64,000 nt of DNA, from the NCBI GenBank assembly GCA_020641055.1, contig CP067345.1, positions 3,465,317-3,529,316 on the forward strand, written 5' to 3'. Under the pieces are notes generated by a model. That model ran no database searches. It had not been told where the DNA came from and worked only from the letters and a program-made list of their open reading frames with translations. This document shows positions 1 to 8,225 of the stretch, piece after piece (the first letter of the stretch is position 1; the number at the start of each line of letters is the position of its first letter). The position numbers were made by a program, and so were the translations under genes. The stretch comes from Clostridioides sp. ES-S-0010-02 (GTDB taxonomy: Bacteria > Bacillota > Clostridia > Peptostreptococcales > Peptostreptococcaceae).

Positions 1-1049
1 GTTTATTGATGGGTATAAATAATCTACTTGCTAACCCAGGAATTTTCTATGAACAACCCTTTTTAGAAGTTCATAGCAATTGGGCTGGTATATCTAATAT
101 GATTAATCTTATAGCAAATACTTCTTTTTCATTTTTACCTGCACTAATAGGTTGGTCAGCTGTTAAAAAGTTTGGAGGAAATCCTGTACTTGGTATTGTA
201 TTAGGTCTTATTTTAATTAATCCAGATTTAATGCCTGGTGCACAATACTCTAAAACACCTGAAGCTGTTACTTACTGGAATATATTAGGTTTTAATATTG
301 CTAAAATAGGCTATCAAGGACAAGTAATCCCTGTTTTATGTTCTTCTTATCTTCTAGCAACAATTGAAAAGTTCTTAACTAAAAAAATTCCTGAGATGGT
401 TCAACTTATTTTTGTTGCTCCTCTTACATTATTAATAACTGGTTTCTTAACATTCTCTATCATAGGTCCTATAACAATGTCATTTGCAAACTTAATTACA
501 AGTGGAATTCTTGGATTATTTGAAATTAATGCAGTCCTTGCAGGAGCACTTTTTGGATTCATATTATCTCCATTGGTTATAACAGGAATGCATCACTTAT
601 TCTTAGGTATAAATTTACAAATGATAGGTACTTTAGGATTTGCTACATTATGGCCAATACAAGTTATGGCTAGCCTTGGTCAAGGTGCAGCAGCTTTGAC
701 AATGTTCTTTATATTAAAAAATAAAAAAATCAAGGGTGTTGCATTAACAGCTTCAATTTCAGCTTGGTTAGGTATTACTGAACCTGCAATATTTGGTATA
801 AACTTACGTTATCGTTTCCCATTCATAGCATCTATGATAGGTGCAGGTATAGCTGGAGGGGTTGTATCTTACTTTAATGTTAAAGCAAGTTCTATAGGTA
901 TATCAGGGTTACCAGCGTTTTTATCTATATTTACAGACCAATGGGGTGTTTACTTCTTGGCAATGGGACTTTCTATAGCCATTACTTGTATCCTTACATA
1001 CATATTCTCAAAGAGCAAATACTTTAATAAAGAATTTATAGAAAATTAA
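1..1049 (+). CDS. PTS sugar permease EIIC domain, trehalose/glucose type (5' end missing)
   Basis: Membrane permease domain of a phosphotransferase system that imports and phosphorylates a sugar. The reading frame is open to the window edge, so the true start and probably the EIIB domain lie outside. The visible protein (about 347 residues) is highly hydrophobic with about eight to ten membrane segments. It carries the EIIC signature GITEPAIFGINL near residue 255, which is typical of the glucose/sucrose/trehalose family. The convergent GntR regulator downstream resembles TreR, which favours trehalose as the substrate; that is inference from context. No EIIA domain follows. Family assignment is firm, sugar specificity is not. 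Confidence 0.85.
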   Translation, partial: LLMGINNLLANPGIFYEQPFLEVHSNWAGISNMINLIANTSFSFLPALIGWSAVKKFGGNPVLGIVLGLILINPDLMPGAQYSKTPEAVTYWNILGFNIAKIGYQGQVIPVLCSSYLLATIEKFLTKKIPEMVQLIFVAPLTLLITGFLTFSIIGPITMSFANLITSGILGLFEINAVLAGALFGFILSPLVITGMHHLFLGINLQMIGTLGFATLWPIQVMASLGQGAAALTMFFILKNKKIKGVALTASISAWLGITEPAIFGINLRYRFPFIASMIGAGIAGGVVSYFNVKASSIGISGLPAFLSIFTDQWGVYFLAMGLSIAITCILTYIFSKSKYFNKEFIEN

Positions 1050-1068
1050 ATAATATATGGTCTAATAA

Positions 1069-1155
1069 AAAAAGAGTGTCTAAATATACTGAAACCCAAT
1101 CATTAGAATTTTGATTTAACAATTGAGGGTACAGTACAAAAAAGACACTCTTTTT
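1069..1155. terminator. Bidirectional terminator between PTS gene and GntR regulator
   Basis: Arms AAAAAGAGTGTC and GACACTCTTTTT pair perfectly around an interior that also pairs imperfectly (TACTG..CCC with GGGTACAGTA). The element is flanked by A and T runs on both sides. It sits exactly between the two convergent genes, so it can stop transcription from either side. Confidence 0.8.
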
Positions 1156-1161
1156 ATATAA

Positions 1162-1875
1162 TTAAAGATTTCTTCTTCTTGCAAAATCTACAAATCTAAA
1201 TGTATCAACTCTATGTCTAGATTCATGATACTGAAATAATCTTGTATCTTCTAAATAAACTTCACTTCGTATCACTACAACATGTGTGTCTGTTCCAACA
1301 TCTAGCAATATTTTATCTTCTTCTGTAACAGGAGCTACTGTTACTTCTTTATTTGCATAACCTATTTTTAGTTCTAAATTTTTCTCTATATAATTAAATA
1401 TTGAACTTTGAACCGCTGTTAATGGTATTTCTGGTATTATTTCAGATATAAAGTAATCTTTATCTAAAATAACAGCTTCTCCATTAATTTTTCTAAGCCT
1501 TTCAACTGCTATAATCTTAGTTTTTGTATCTATATCTAGTTTTTTACAAATTTCTAAAGGCATAATCTCCTTTTTATTTTTTAGTACACTTATTTCTGTA
1601 TCTAAATTTTTATTCTTTTGTAATTCATTGAAACTAATCAACCCTGACCCTTCTATTTCAAATTTATTTATATCTAAAACAATAGCCCCTTTACCTTGTT
1701 TTTTTTGTATAAACCCCTTCTCTAGTAAAAGCGACTGTGCTTTTCTAATAGTTTCTCTTGATACTCGATATTTTTGAGCAAGCTTTACTTCTGTTGGTAA
1801 AAGCTCTCCTACTTCATATACATTATTTCTTATATCTTTCTCTAAATCTAAATATATTTCATAAAATTTCTTCAA
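1162..1875 (-). CDS. treR: GntR/TreR-family transcriptional repressor
   Basis: DNA-binding repressor with an N-terminal winged HTH (GELLPTEVKLAQKYRVSRETIRKA) and a C-terminal UTRA effector domain, the layout of trehalose-6-phosphate-responsive TreR. The ATG at 1890 has no ribosome-binding site. The TTG at 1875 follows GAGAGTGAT at proper spacing and gives the usual N-terminus MKKFYEIYLDL, so I chose the TTG. Length (237 aa) fits the family. It faces a trehalose-type PTS gene, which it likely controls together with itself. The choice between TreR and a related sugar-specific GntR repressor cannot be settled by eye. Confidence 0.8.
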   Translation of the reverse strand: MKKFYEIYLDLEKDIRNNVYEVGELLPTEVKLAQKYRVSRETIRKAQSLLLEKGFIQKKQGKGAIVLDINKFEIEGSGLISFNELQKNKNLDTEISVLKNKKEIMPLEICKKLDIDTKTKIIAVERLRKINGEAVILDKDYFISEIIPEIPLTAVQSSIFNYIEKNLELKIGYANKEVTVAPVTEEDKILLDVGTDTHVVVIRSEVYLEDTRLFQYHESRHRVDTFRFVDFARRRNL

Positions 1876-1982
1876 GTAAATCACTCTCATTCATAATTAG
1901 TTTTAGTTTGTACACTCATCTTATTTTATATAAATATCATATTATTGGCTAACCTGTCAAATAGTCTTCTTAATATTTAAAA

Positions 1983-2013
1983 AAATAAATTGTATAAGTA
2001 ATACAATTTATTT
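1983..2013. promoter_or_regulatory. Perfect inverted repeat upstream of treR, possible operator
   Basis: Two 13-base arms (AAATAAATTGTAT and ATACAATTTATTT) flank a 5-base loop. The core TTGTAT-N5-ATACAA resembles the TTGTATATACAA operator class of TreR-type repressors. It lies about 110 bp upstream of the treR start. It could also act as a hairpin terminator. The rest of the gap between treR and 2199 is AT-rich with no other clear signal. Confidence 0.4.
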
Positions 2014-2107
2014 CTTACTTGTGATAGAAAATATATTTACATTCAATTTGTATTGTAGCAATTTATCCAGTTCTTATATAAATTTATTAAAATAACTTCA
2101 TACAAAA

Positions 2108-2136
2108 AAATAAACTCCAGATACTAGAGTTTATTT
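2108..2136 (-). terminator. Terminator of the CPBP/HTH gene pair
   Basis: Arms AAATAAACTC and GAGTTTATTT form a 10-bp stem with a 9-base loop, flanked by A and T runs. It lies about 60 bp beyond the stop of the minus-strand membrane protein gene. Confidence 0.7.
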
Positions 2137-2198
2137 TATATATGTAGCTATCATTTATTCTCTTCATGCACTTATTACAATTATTTAAGTATATATAA

Positions 2199-2900
2199 TC
2201 ATATTATCTGTCTAGTAAGTATAGTAAACAGACTTCTCAATATTATACAAAAGCTTACATCTTTAAATCTTGACTTAACAATACCAAGTATAATACCAAA
2301 AACAGTACCTATAATAATTTTTGAAATAACAACTTCAAATGTATAGTAAGAGTTATTATATAACATTATGTAATTACGTATAACATCTATATATCCTATA
2401 TTATAAATACCAGATAAGATAGATGTTATACATACAACTTTACTCTTTGATTTTATAAAATTGTTTAAATAATTCCAGATGTACTCTCTAAAAAATAATT
2501 CTTCAAATACTGGAATTATTAATACAGATAAAGTCATCATAGTTACATTAAAAAACATATAGCTTCTATTATAATAAATTGAGATTACAGCTAGAGATAA
2601 GACTACTATAAAAAGTATCAACTTACACCTTTTTATAAGTACACTATCTTTATTTTCCTTGAAAGCTTCTGTAATCTTTCTATTTCTCATTTTATTATAC
2701 AAAGAACTATTTTTCAAAAATAAAATTAATGATAATCCAACTAGTGTAAAAGAAATTAAATTTACAATATTAAAATTTTCAAGAGTAAATTCAAATTGAC
2801 TTAGAAGTATATAATTTAAAATCATTCTTACTATCTGAACTATGAACATCAATGAAATAGAATCTATTATACATTTTTTATAACTATACTTCATCCCCAA
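2199..2900 (-). CDS. CPBP (CAAX-like) family membrane protein, degenerate
   Basis: Multi-pass membrane protein of the CPBP glutamic-type protease family (bacterial relatives of Rce1/CaaX proteases). Motif 1 is present as FEELFFREY near residue 135. The usual FxxxH of motif 2 reads SGIYNIG, and the third motif also lacks its expected His/Asn, so proteolytic activity is doubtful. The start is TTG, preceded by GGGGTGAT at 5 bases; an ATG lies two codons in. It follows a small HTH gene by 22 bp and is probably co-transcribed with it. The role is unknown; some family members act in bacteriocin self-immunity. Confidence 0.65.
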   Translation of the reverse strand: MGMKYSYKKCIIDSISLMFIVQIVRMILNYILLSQFEFTLENFNIVNLISFTLVGLSLILFLKNSSLYNKMRNRKITEAFKENKDSVLIKRCKLILFIVVLSLAVISIYYNRSYMFFNVTMMTLSVLIIPVFEELFFREYIWNYLNNFIKSKSKVVCITSILSGIYNIGYIDVIRNYIMLYNNSYYTFEVVISKIIIGTVFGIILGIVKSRFKDVSFCIILRSLFTILTRQII

Positions 2901-2922
2901 TTTAAATCACCCCATGTGTATA

Positions 2923-3234
2923 CTAATCGTAAAGTCCATTTAGTACTCTACTCACAGTTGCTTTACTCCAACTTGTTTCACTTGAAATTTCTTTATAGCT
3001 TAAACCATCTCTTCTCAAGTTTTTTATATTATTTATATCATCATCAGTAATTTGCTTTTCCTTTGGCTTAAGACTATTTTTATAACTTCTAAGTCTATCT
3101 AATTCTGATTTCAAACTATCTACTTCAAATTGTTTTTTTTGAAGCTTACTCTCATAAGAGTCTCTCATTTCATTAAATTCTTTGATGTAATTTACTTTCC
3201 AATCCTCATCAATTTTTGTTTTAAATATACCCAT
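2923..3234 (-). CDS. Small coiled-coil protein with C-terminal resolvase-like HTH
   Basis: A protein of 103 aa. Residues about 10-55 are charged and heptad-like, predicting a coiled coil. Residues about 66-103 form a helix-turn-helix of the Hin/resolvase type (LRRDGLSYKEISSETSWSKATVSRVL). There is no catalytic domain, so it is more likely a small DNA-binding regulator than a recombinase. It precedes the CPBP-like gene by 22 bp. The start is well placed behind a GGAGG-type site (AGGAGGT). Function is not known. Confidence 0.6.
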   Translation of the reverse strand: MGIFKTKIDEDWKVNYIKEFNEMRDSYESKLQKKQFEVDSLKSELDRLRSYKNSLKPKEKQITDDDINNIKNLRRDGLSYKEISSETSWSKATVSRVLNGLYD

Positions 3235-3423
3235 ATTTGAACCTCCTTAAATTTTGTTACTATAGTTATGTATCGATTATAAACATTAATTTCTATACTT
3301 ATCTTTAAAATCCTTGTACATAACCCTTATATAAGTTAGTAAAATTCAGATATATTTTTACAATTTTAAATATATATTAACAATATCAAAAAAACATACT
3401 GTCTTAATATAATATATTATACA

Positions 3424-3945
3424 TTAAAATTTATTAAAATGGACTTTTTCATAATCCAAATCAGAGTCACAGTATGATTTTTTTTCTTCATCAGGGTAGC
3501 CTATAGAAATTATACATTCTACACTGTACTTATCAGGTATGTTCAGTTCATCTCTAATATATTTATCAGCATCTATACTATCATCATGCATCCTATTTCT
3601 TACCTGTATCCAACAAGAACCTAATCCAAGCTCATGAGATTGAAGCTGTATATATGAAGCAGCAATACTTGCATCTTCTATCCAAACATCATTTTTTTCT
3701 TTATCTCCAATAACTACAATAGCTAAAGGTGCATTTTTTAGGAAAAACCCACCACCTTTAGTCCTACACTGAGATAAATTAGTCAATGTTTCTTTATCGT
3801 CTACCACGATAAATTCCCATGTTCTAAGTCCCTTTGATGATGGTGCTAAAAGAGCCGCTTTTAATATCTTATCTAACTTCTCTTTTTCTACTTCAACATT
3901 TTTATACTTTCTAATACTTCTTCTTTTTTTTAGAAATTCAATCAT
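3424..3945 (-). CDS. Nitroreductase-family FMN oxidoreductase
   Basis: Compact nitroreductase-like flavoprotein (173 aa), expected to use FMN and NAD(P)H to reduce quinones or nitro compounds in the cytoplasm. It shows the family N-terminus FLKKRRSIRKYKNVEVE with the phosphate-binding Arg residues, the LLAPSSKG segment near residue 35, and the C-terminal GYPDEEK-type end. No ferredoxin domain is fused. It is the last gene of a likely marR-GNAT-nitroreductase group, 97 bp after the acetyltransferase. The physiological substrate is unknown. Confidence 0.8.
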   Translation of the reverse strand: MIEFLKKRRSIRKYKNVEVEKEKLDKILKAALLAPSSKGLRTWEFIVVDDKETLTNLSQCRTKGGGFFLKNAPLAIVVIGDKEKNDVWIEDASIAASYIQLQSHELGLGSCWIQVRNRMHDDSIDADKYIRDELNIPDKYSVECIISIGYPDEEKKSYCDSDLDYEKVHFNKF

Positions 3946-4042
3946 CTAAATCAACCCTTTCATAATAGCATACATTTGGCTTACATTATTCCCCTACTAG
4001 TACTAAAAATGTATCCTTTAGCCTTTGTATGATAAATACTTT

Positions 4043-4537
4043 TTATAATATTTTATCATAACAATAGAAAGATTTCTCTTTTCCTAGGAAACTCATTTCA
4101 CCAATTTTAATAAAGCCACATTTTATAAGCAATGAATTCATCTTTGAGTTTATTGAATATGTATCACTCTTTAAATATGATACATCGTTTTCTTTAGCTA
4201 ATTCTTCAGCAAAATTAACTAGTCTAGATGCAATTCCCATCTTTCTAAAACTTGGATTTACTGCCATTCTATGTACTACCATAGCCTTATCATTAGATGA
4301 CCAATTTAAATCTATATATTCTTTAGGTTCATCATAATTAATACATATAAATCCTGCTATTTTTCCATCTACTTCTTCTACATATAAATCTTGTTTCTCA
4401 ATGTCAGAAATAAAGTCTTTATCTGATGGATAATTTTCATCCCACTGTGTATTATTATAGCCTTTCATTTCTTCTACTGTTGATTTTATAATTCCCATAA
4501 TACTATCTAAGTCACTTATATTTGCTTTTCTAATCAT
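4043..4537 (-). CDS. GNAT-family N-acetyltransferase
   Basis: Transfers an acetyl group from acetyl-CoA to an unknown amine. The 164 aa protein begins MIRKANISDLDSIM. It has the acetyl-CoA binding motif A around residues 90-110 (VHRMAVNPSFRKMGIASRLV, with the Q/RxxGxG/A pattern as RKMGIA) and ends in the usual beta strands. It lies 33 bp after the MarR regulator and is probably in one operon with it. The substrate cannot be predicted. Confidence 0.8.
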   Translation of the reverse strand: MIRKANISDLDSIMGIIKSTVEEMKGYNNTQWDENYPSDKDFISDIEKQDLYVEEVDGKIAGFICINYDEPKEYIDLNWSSNDKAMVVHRMAVNPSFRKMGIASRLVNFAEELAKENDVSYLKSDTYSINSKMNSLLIKCGFIKIGEMSFLGKEKSFYCYDKIL

Positions 4538-4570
4538 AAAAATATCTCCTTATATTCATCCATTAATTTA

Positions 4571-5020
4571 TTATCTTTTTACTCTAAACCATTCTTCTTC
4601 TATATTTTTTCTCATTTTCTCTAGTATATTATTTGCTGTTTGCTTCTCTTCATCTGTAAGATTATTAAAACATATTTCTATACTTCTATTTTCTTCTTCA
4701 ATTATTAGCTCATATACTTCTAAAGATTTATTGGTAGGAGTTAAATTGTATCCTCTTTTGTCAAACTCATCTTGCTTTTTATCTACATATCCAGCTTTTA
4801 TTAACTTCTGTATAGCTTTAGTTGTAGTGGCCTTATCTACTTTTAACACATTTGATAATTCTACAAGGTTTATTCCAGGATTTTCACAAATTCGTGTTAA
4901 AAAAGTAAATTGCCCTTTTTGTAACTTTAATTCTTTGTACTTCATATCATTTATTGAATTTACTGCTCTAGATAAAGTACCAACTTCTCTTAATATATTA
5001 CTGTCTAAAGTTTTAATCAA
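4571..5020 (-). CDS. MarR-family transcriptional regulator
   Basis: Winged-helix repressor of 149 aa. The recognition helix region lies near residues 55-75 (LSNVLKVDKATTTKAIQKL) and the wing DKRGYNLTPT follows. The first possible TTG (5032) overlaps the ribosome-binding site. The TTG at 5020 follows GGAGGTGTAT and gives MIKTLDSNILREVG, so I chose it. It is the first gene of a group with a GNAT acetyltransferase and a nitroreductase. Two matching operators flank its promoter, so autorepression is very likely. The ligand is unknown. Confidence 0.85.
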   Translation of the reverse strand: MIKTLDSNILREVGTLSRAVNSINDMKYKELKLQKGQFTFLTRICENPGINLVELSNVLKVDKATTTKAIQKLIKAGYVDKKQDEFDKRGYNLTPTNKSLEVYELIIEEENRSIEICFNNLTDEEKQTANNILEKMRKNIEEEWFRVKR

Positions 5021-5061
5021 ATACACCTCCAATCAATATCTCTAAATTCAAAATATTTTTA

Positions 5062-5114
5062 GTTGAACTTTCAACCATATTTGTATATTACCATATATTG
5101 GTTGAATACTCAAC
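5062..5114 (-). promoter_or_regulatory. marR promoter with two palindromic operators
   Basis: Reading the minus strand, TTGAGT (5113-5108) and TAATAT (5090-5085) form a -35/-10 pair with exactly 17 bp between. The palindrome GTTGAATACTCAAC (5101-5114) covers the -35. A second one, GTTGAACTTTCAAC (5062-5075), lies just past the start of transcription. The two sites share GTTGA-N4-TCAAC and their centres are 39 bp apart, as expected for cooperative MarR-dimer autorepression. Confidence 0.75.
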
Positions 5115-5190
5115 TAAAAAAACAATCTTTTTACATTTATTTTTGTTTTTGACTGGATGTTTACAAATATATCATTACAAAACTAAATTA

Positions 5191-5230
5191 AGAGCTGTTA
5201 ATTGTCCCGTATACAATTAACAGCTCTTTT
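5191..5230 (-). terminator. Terminator of the aksA-acnB-icd operon
   Basis: A perfect 14-bp stem (AGAGCTGTTAATTG with CAATTAACAGCTCT) and a 9-base loop, about 35 bp after the icd stop codon. T-rich DNA lies on both sides, so it may work in both directions. Confidence 0.85.
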
Positions 5231-5262
5231 TAAAACTTACATCATATTATTATAAACAACAA

Positions 5263-6255
5263 CTAAATATACTTACATACCTCATCTGCAAATTCGGTAG
5301 TTGAAGCTGAACCACCTAAATCTACAGTTAATTTGCTTCCATCAAGAAATACTTTTTCTAGAGCTGTTTCTATCTTTTGTGCATTTTCATATTCTCCTAA
5401 ATATCTAAGCATCATTACTGATGATTGAATAAGCGCTGTTGGATTAGCCTTATTTTGCCCAGCTATTTGTGGAGCACTTCCATGAACAGCTTCAAATATA
5501 GCACAATCTTTACCAATGTTTGCACTTGGAATTATACCCAAGCCTCCAACAAGACCAGCTCCTAAATCAGATAGTATATCTCCATAAAGATTTGGCATTA
5601 CCATTACATCATAATTTTCTGGATTTAAAACTAAGTTCATAGCTGCTGCATCTACAATTAAATCATCATACTCAACACCATGTTTTGATGCTACTTCTCT
5701 AAATACATCTAAAAACAAACCATCAGACATTTTCATTATATTCGCTTTATGTATAGCAGTGACTTTTTTTCTCTTGTTATCTTTAACATAGTTACATGCA
5801 AAGTCAACAATTCTCTCACTTGCTCCTCTTGTTATTATCTTTATACTTTCAGCTGCATAATCACCTATCTTATGCTCTATACCAGCATATAAGTCTTCTG
5901 TATTTTCCCTTACTACAACTAAATCAACATCTTCATATCTTGACTTTATACCTTTAAAACTCTTAATTGGTCTTAAATTAACATATAAATCTAATGCTTG
6001 TCTCAAAGTTACATTTACACTTCTAAACCCTTTCCCCACAGGAGTAGTGATTGGACCTTTTATAGCTATTTTGTTCTTTTTTATACTATCTATAATATAT
6101 TGAGGAAGTGGAGTTCCATATTCCTCAATAACTGCTTCTCCTGCATTAACTTCTTCCCATTCTATCTCTACTCCAGTAGCTTCTACAACCTTTTTCATAG
6201 CTTTCGCAACTTCTGGACCTATTCCATCTCCTGGTATAAGTGTCACTTTATACAT
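5263..6255 (-). CDS. icd: Isocitrate dehydrogenase, NAD-type short form
   Basis: Oxidatively decarboxylates isocitrate to 2-oxoglutarate. It belongs to the beta-decarboxylating dehydrogenase family at the short length (about 330 aa) of NAD-linked enzymes. The nucleotide-site start VTLIPGDGIGPEV lies at the N-terminus. RSVNVTLRQ and RENTEDLYAGIEHK are the isocitrate-type rather than isopropylmalate-type signatures. The metal-binding region DAAAMNLVLNPENYDVMV lies near residue 205. The ATG at 6255 is better spaced from AGAGGG than the TTG before it. It is the last gene of the operon, 20 bp after aconitase, and closes a half TCA route to glutamate. Confidence 0.93.
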   Translation of the reverse strand: MYKVTLIPGDGIGPEVAKAMKKVVEATGVEIEWEEVNAGEAVIEEYGTPLPQYIIDSIKKNKIAIKGPITTPVGKGFRSVNVTLRQALDLYVNLRPIKSFKGIKSRYEDVDLVVVRENTEDLYAGIEHKIGDYAAESIKIITRGASERIVDFACNYVKDNKRKKVTAIHKANIMKMSDGLFLDVFREVASKHGVEYDDLIVDAAAMNLVLNPENYDVMVMPNLYGDILSDLGAGLVGGLGIIPSANIGKDCAIFEAVHGSAPQIAGQNKANPTALIQSSVMMLRYLGEYENAQKIETALEKVFLDGSKLTVDLGGSASTTEFADEVCKYI

Positions 6256-6275
6256 CAATATTCCCTCTTTTCATA

Positions 6276-8201
6276 TTAATTAGCTTGATTCTTAGTGTAA
6301 TTTAATTTTCCACCTGCTTTTAATACATCAACTTCTTTTGCTGATAATTCTACTTTAACTTTGAAAGAAGCTCCTTTACTTATATTCTTAACCTCTAAAA
6401 CACCACTATCTAAATTATCTAAAATATTTGGTATTTCCAGATTATCTAAAAGAGATAAATTTTCATAATCTTTTTCATCACAAAACTCCATTGGAATTAT
6501 TCCACTGTTTATTAAATTGGCTTTGTGTATTCTTGCAAAACTTTTTACTATTACTCCTTTAACACCAAGATATAATGGTGCTAAAGCAGCGTGTTCTCTG
6601 CTTGAACCTTGTCCATAGTTGTCTCCACCAATTATAAATCCACCATTATTATCTTTTGCTCTTTGAGGAAACTCTGTATCCACAGTATTAAAACAATAGT
6701 TTGCAAGATATGGTATGTTACTTCTAAAAGGAAGTAACTTGGCATTTGATGGCATTATATGGTCAGTAGTTATATTATCTTCTGTCTTTAATATTACGTT
6801 TCCACTTATAGACTCACTTAGTTCTGTGTTAAGAGGGAAAGGTTTTATATTAGGACCTCTAACTACTTCTACATCACTTCCTACATCAGAAGGCTTTATT
6901 ATCATACTATCATCTATTAAAAATTCACTTACATCTAAGTTTTCAAATTTAACATCAAATTCTCTTGGGTCTGTAAGTTCTCCTTTTATAGCACTTACTG
7001 CTGCTACTTCTGGGCTCACTAAATATACTTGTGCTGATAGAGTTCCACTTCTTCCATAGAAGTTTCTATTGAAAGTTCTTAAGGATACAGAATCAGTTCC
7101 TGGAGATTGCCCCATACCTATACATGGCCCACAAGAGTTTTCTAATATTCTAGCTCCAGCACTTATTATATCTCCTAAAGCTCCATTTCTAGCTATCATT
7201 TCCATAACCTGTCTTGAGCCTGGTGCTATTACCAAACTTACATTCTTATGAACTTTGTTTCCTTTTAAGATTTGAGCTACTTTCATTAAGTCTTCATAAG
7301 AAGAATTTGTACAGCTTCCTATCGCAACTTGGTCTATTTTTATCTTTCCTATATTTTCAACTTCATCTACATTATCTGGACTATGAGGCTTTGCAGCTAA
7401 TGGTTTTAATTCATCTAAGTTTATAGTAATCTCTTCATCATAAACTGCATCTGAATCAGGTTTTAGTTCCATCCATGCATCTTCTCTTCCTTGACTCTTA
7501 AAAAACTCTAATGTTTTTTCATCACTTGGGAATATTGAAGTAGTTGCTCCAAGTTCAGCTCCCATGTTTGTTATTGTGGCTCTTTGTGGAACAGATAGAT
7601 TTTTAACTCCTTCTCCTCCATATTCGTAGACTTTACCTACGCCCCCTTTTACAGTTTGTTTTCTCAACACTTCTAATATTATATCTTTTGAAGATACCAT
7701 ATTATTTAATTTTCCAACTAAGTTTACCTTACAGACGATTGGTGCTTTTATATAGTATGCTCCTCCTGCCATAGCTAGAGCAACATCCAATCCCCCAGCA
7801 CCAATAGCCATCATACCAACACCACCAGCAGTAGGCGTGTGACTATCAGAACCCAAAAGTGTATCTCCTGGTGTTGAAAATCTTTCTAAAAATACTTGAT
7901 GGCAGATACCATTTCCTGGTTTAGAAAAATAAACACCGTATTTGTCAGCTACTGTTTGTATATATTTATGGTCATCTGCATTTTCAAATCCTTGTTGTAA
8001 CATATTATGGTCTACAAATGCAACACTTCTTTTTGTTTTTACTTTATCTATGCCCATAGCTTCTAATTGAAGATATGTCATTGTTCCAGTGGAATCTTGT
8101 GTTAAAGTCTGGTCTATTTTTATCCCAATTGAATTGCCAGCAACAGCCTCTCCATCCACTATATGTTTTTTGATTATTTTATAAACTATATTATCTCCCA
8201 T
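6276..8201 (-). CDS. acnB: Aconitate hydratase (compact Aquifex-type)
   Basis: Isomerises citrate to isocitrate with a [4Fe-4S] cluster. At 641 aa it is shorter than AcnA or AcnB of E. coli and matches the compact LeuC-LeuD-like aconitase group. Cluster cysteines are visible in GSCTNSSYEDL (near residue 297) and ENSCGPCIGMGQ (near 355). The swivel domain (about 480-641) carries GDNYGQGSSREHAALAP. The substrate-side motif DSHTPTAGG lies near 120. It sits between the citrate-forming aksA-type gene and icd, with 20-25 bp gaps, so all three are one operon. The acnB symbol follows usual C. difficile naming. Confidence 0.92.
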   Translation of the reverse strand: MGDNIVYKIIKKHIVDGEAVAGNSIGIKIDQTLTQDSTGTMTYLQLEAMGIDKVKTKRSVAFVDHNMLQQGFENADDHKYIQTVADKYGVYFSKPGNGICHQVFLERFSTPGDTLLGSDSHTPTAGGVGMMAIGAGGLDVALAMAGGAYYIKAPIVCKVNLVGKLNNMVSSKDIILEVLRKQTVKGGVGKVYEYGGEGVKNLSVPQRATITNMGAELGATTSIFPSDEKTLEFFKSQGREDAWMELKPDSDAVYDEEITINLDELKPLAAKPHSPDNVDEVENIGKIKIDQVAIGSCTNSSYEDLMKVAQILKGNKVHKNVSLVIAPGSRQVMEMIARNGALGDIISAGARILENSCGPCIGMGQSPGTDSVSLRTFNRNFYGRSGTLSAQVYLVSPEVAAVSAIKGELTDPREFDVKFENLDVSEFLIDDSMIIKPSDVGSDVEVVRGPNIKPFPLNTELSESISGNVILKTEDNITTDHIMPSNAKLLPFRSNIPYLANYCFNTVDTEFPQRAKDNNGGFIIGGDNYGQGSSREHAALAPLYLGVKGVIVKSFARIHKANLINSGIIPMEFCDEKDYENLSLLDNLEIPNILDNLDSGVLEVKNISKGASFKVKVELSAKEVDVLKAGGKLNYTKNQAN

Positions 8202-8225
8202 ACTTTCCTCCTAAACAATTATATC

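Noticed and set aside
2923-3234. Small HTH protein considered as a site-specific recombinase or phage remnant
   Set aside because: Only the HTH is resolvase-like; no catalytic Ser/Tyr domain and no att-like repeats or phage genes around.
6715-7426. Plus-strand ORFs opposite aconitase
   Set aside because: They are shadows of a strongly conserved minus-strand gene and have no start signals.
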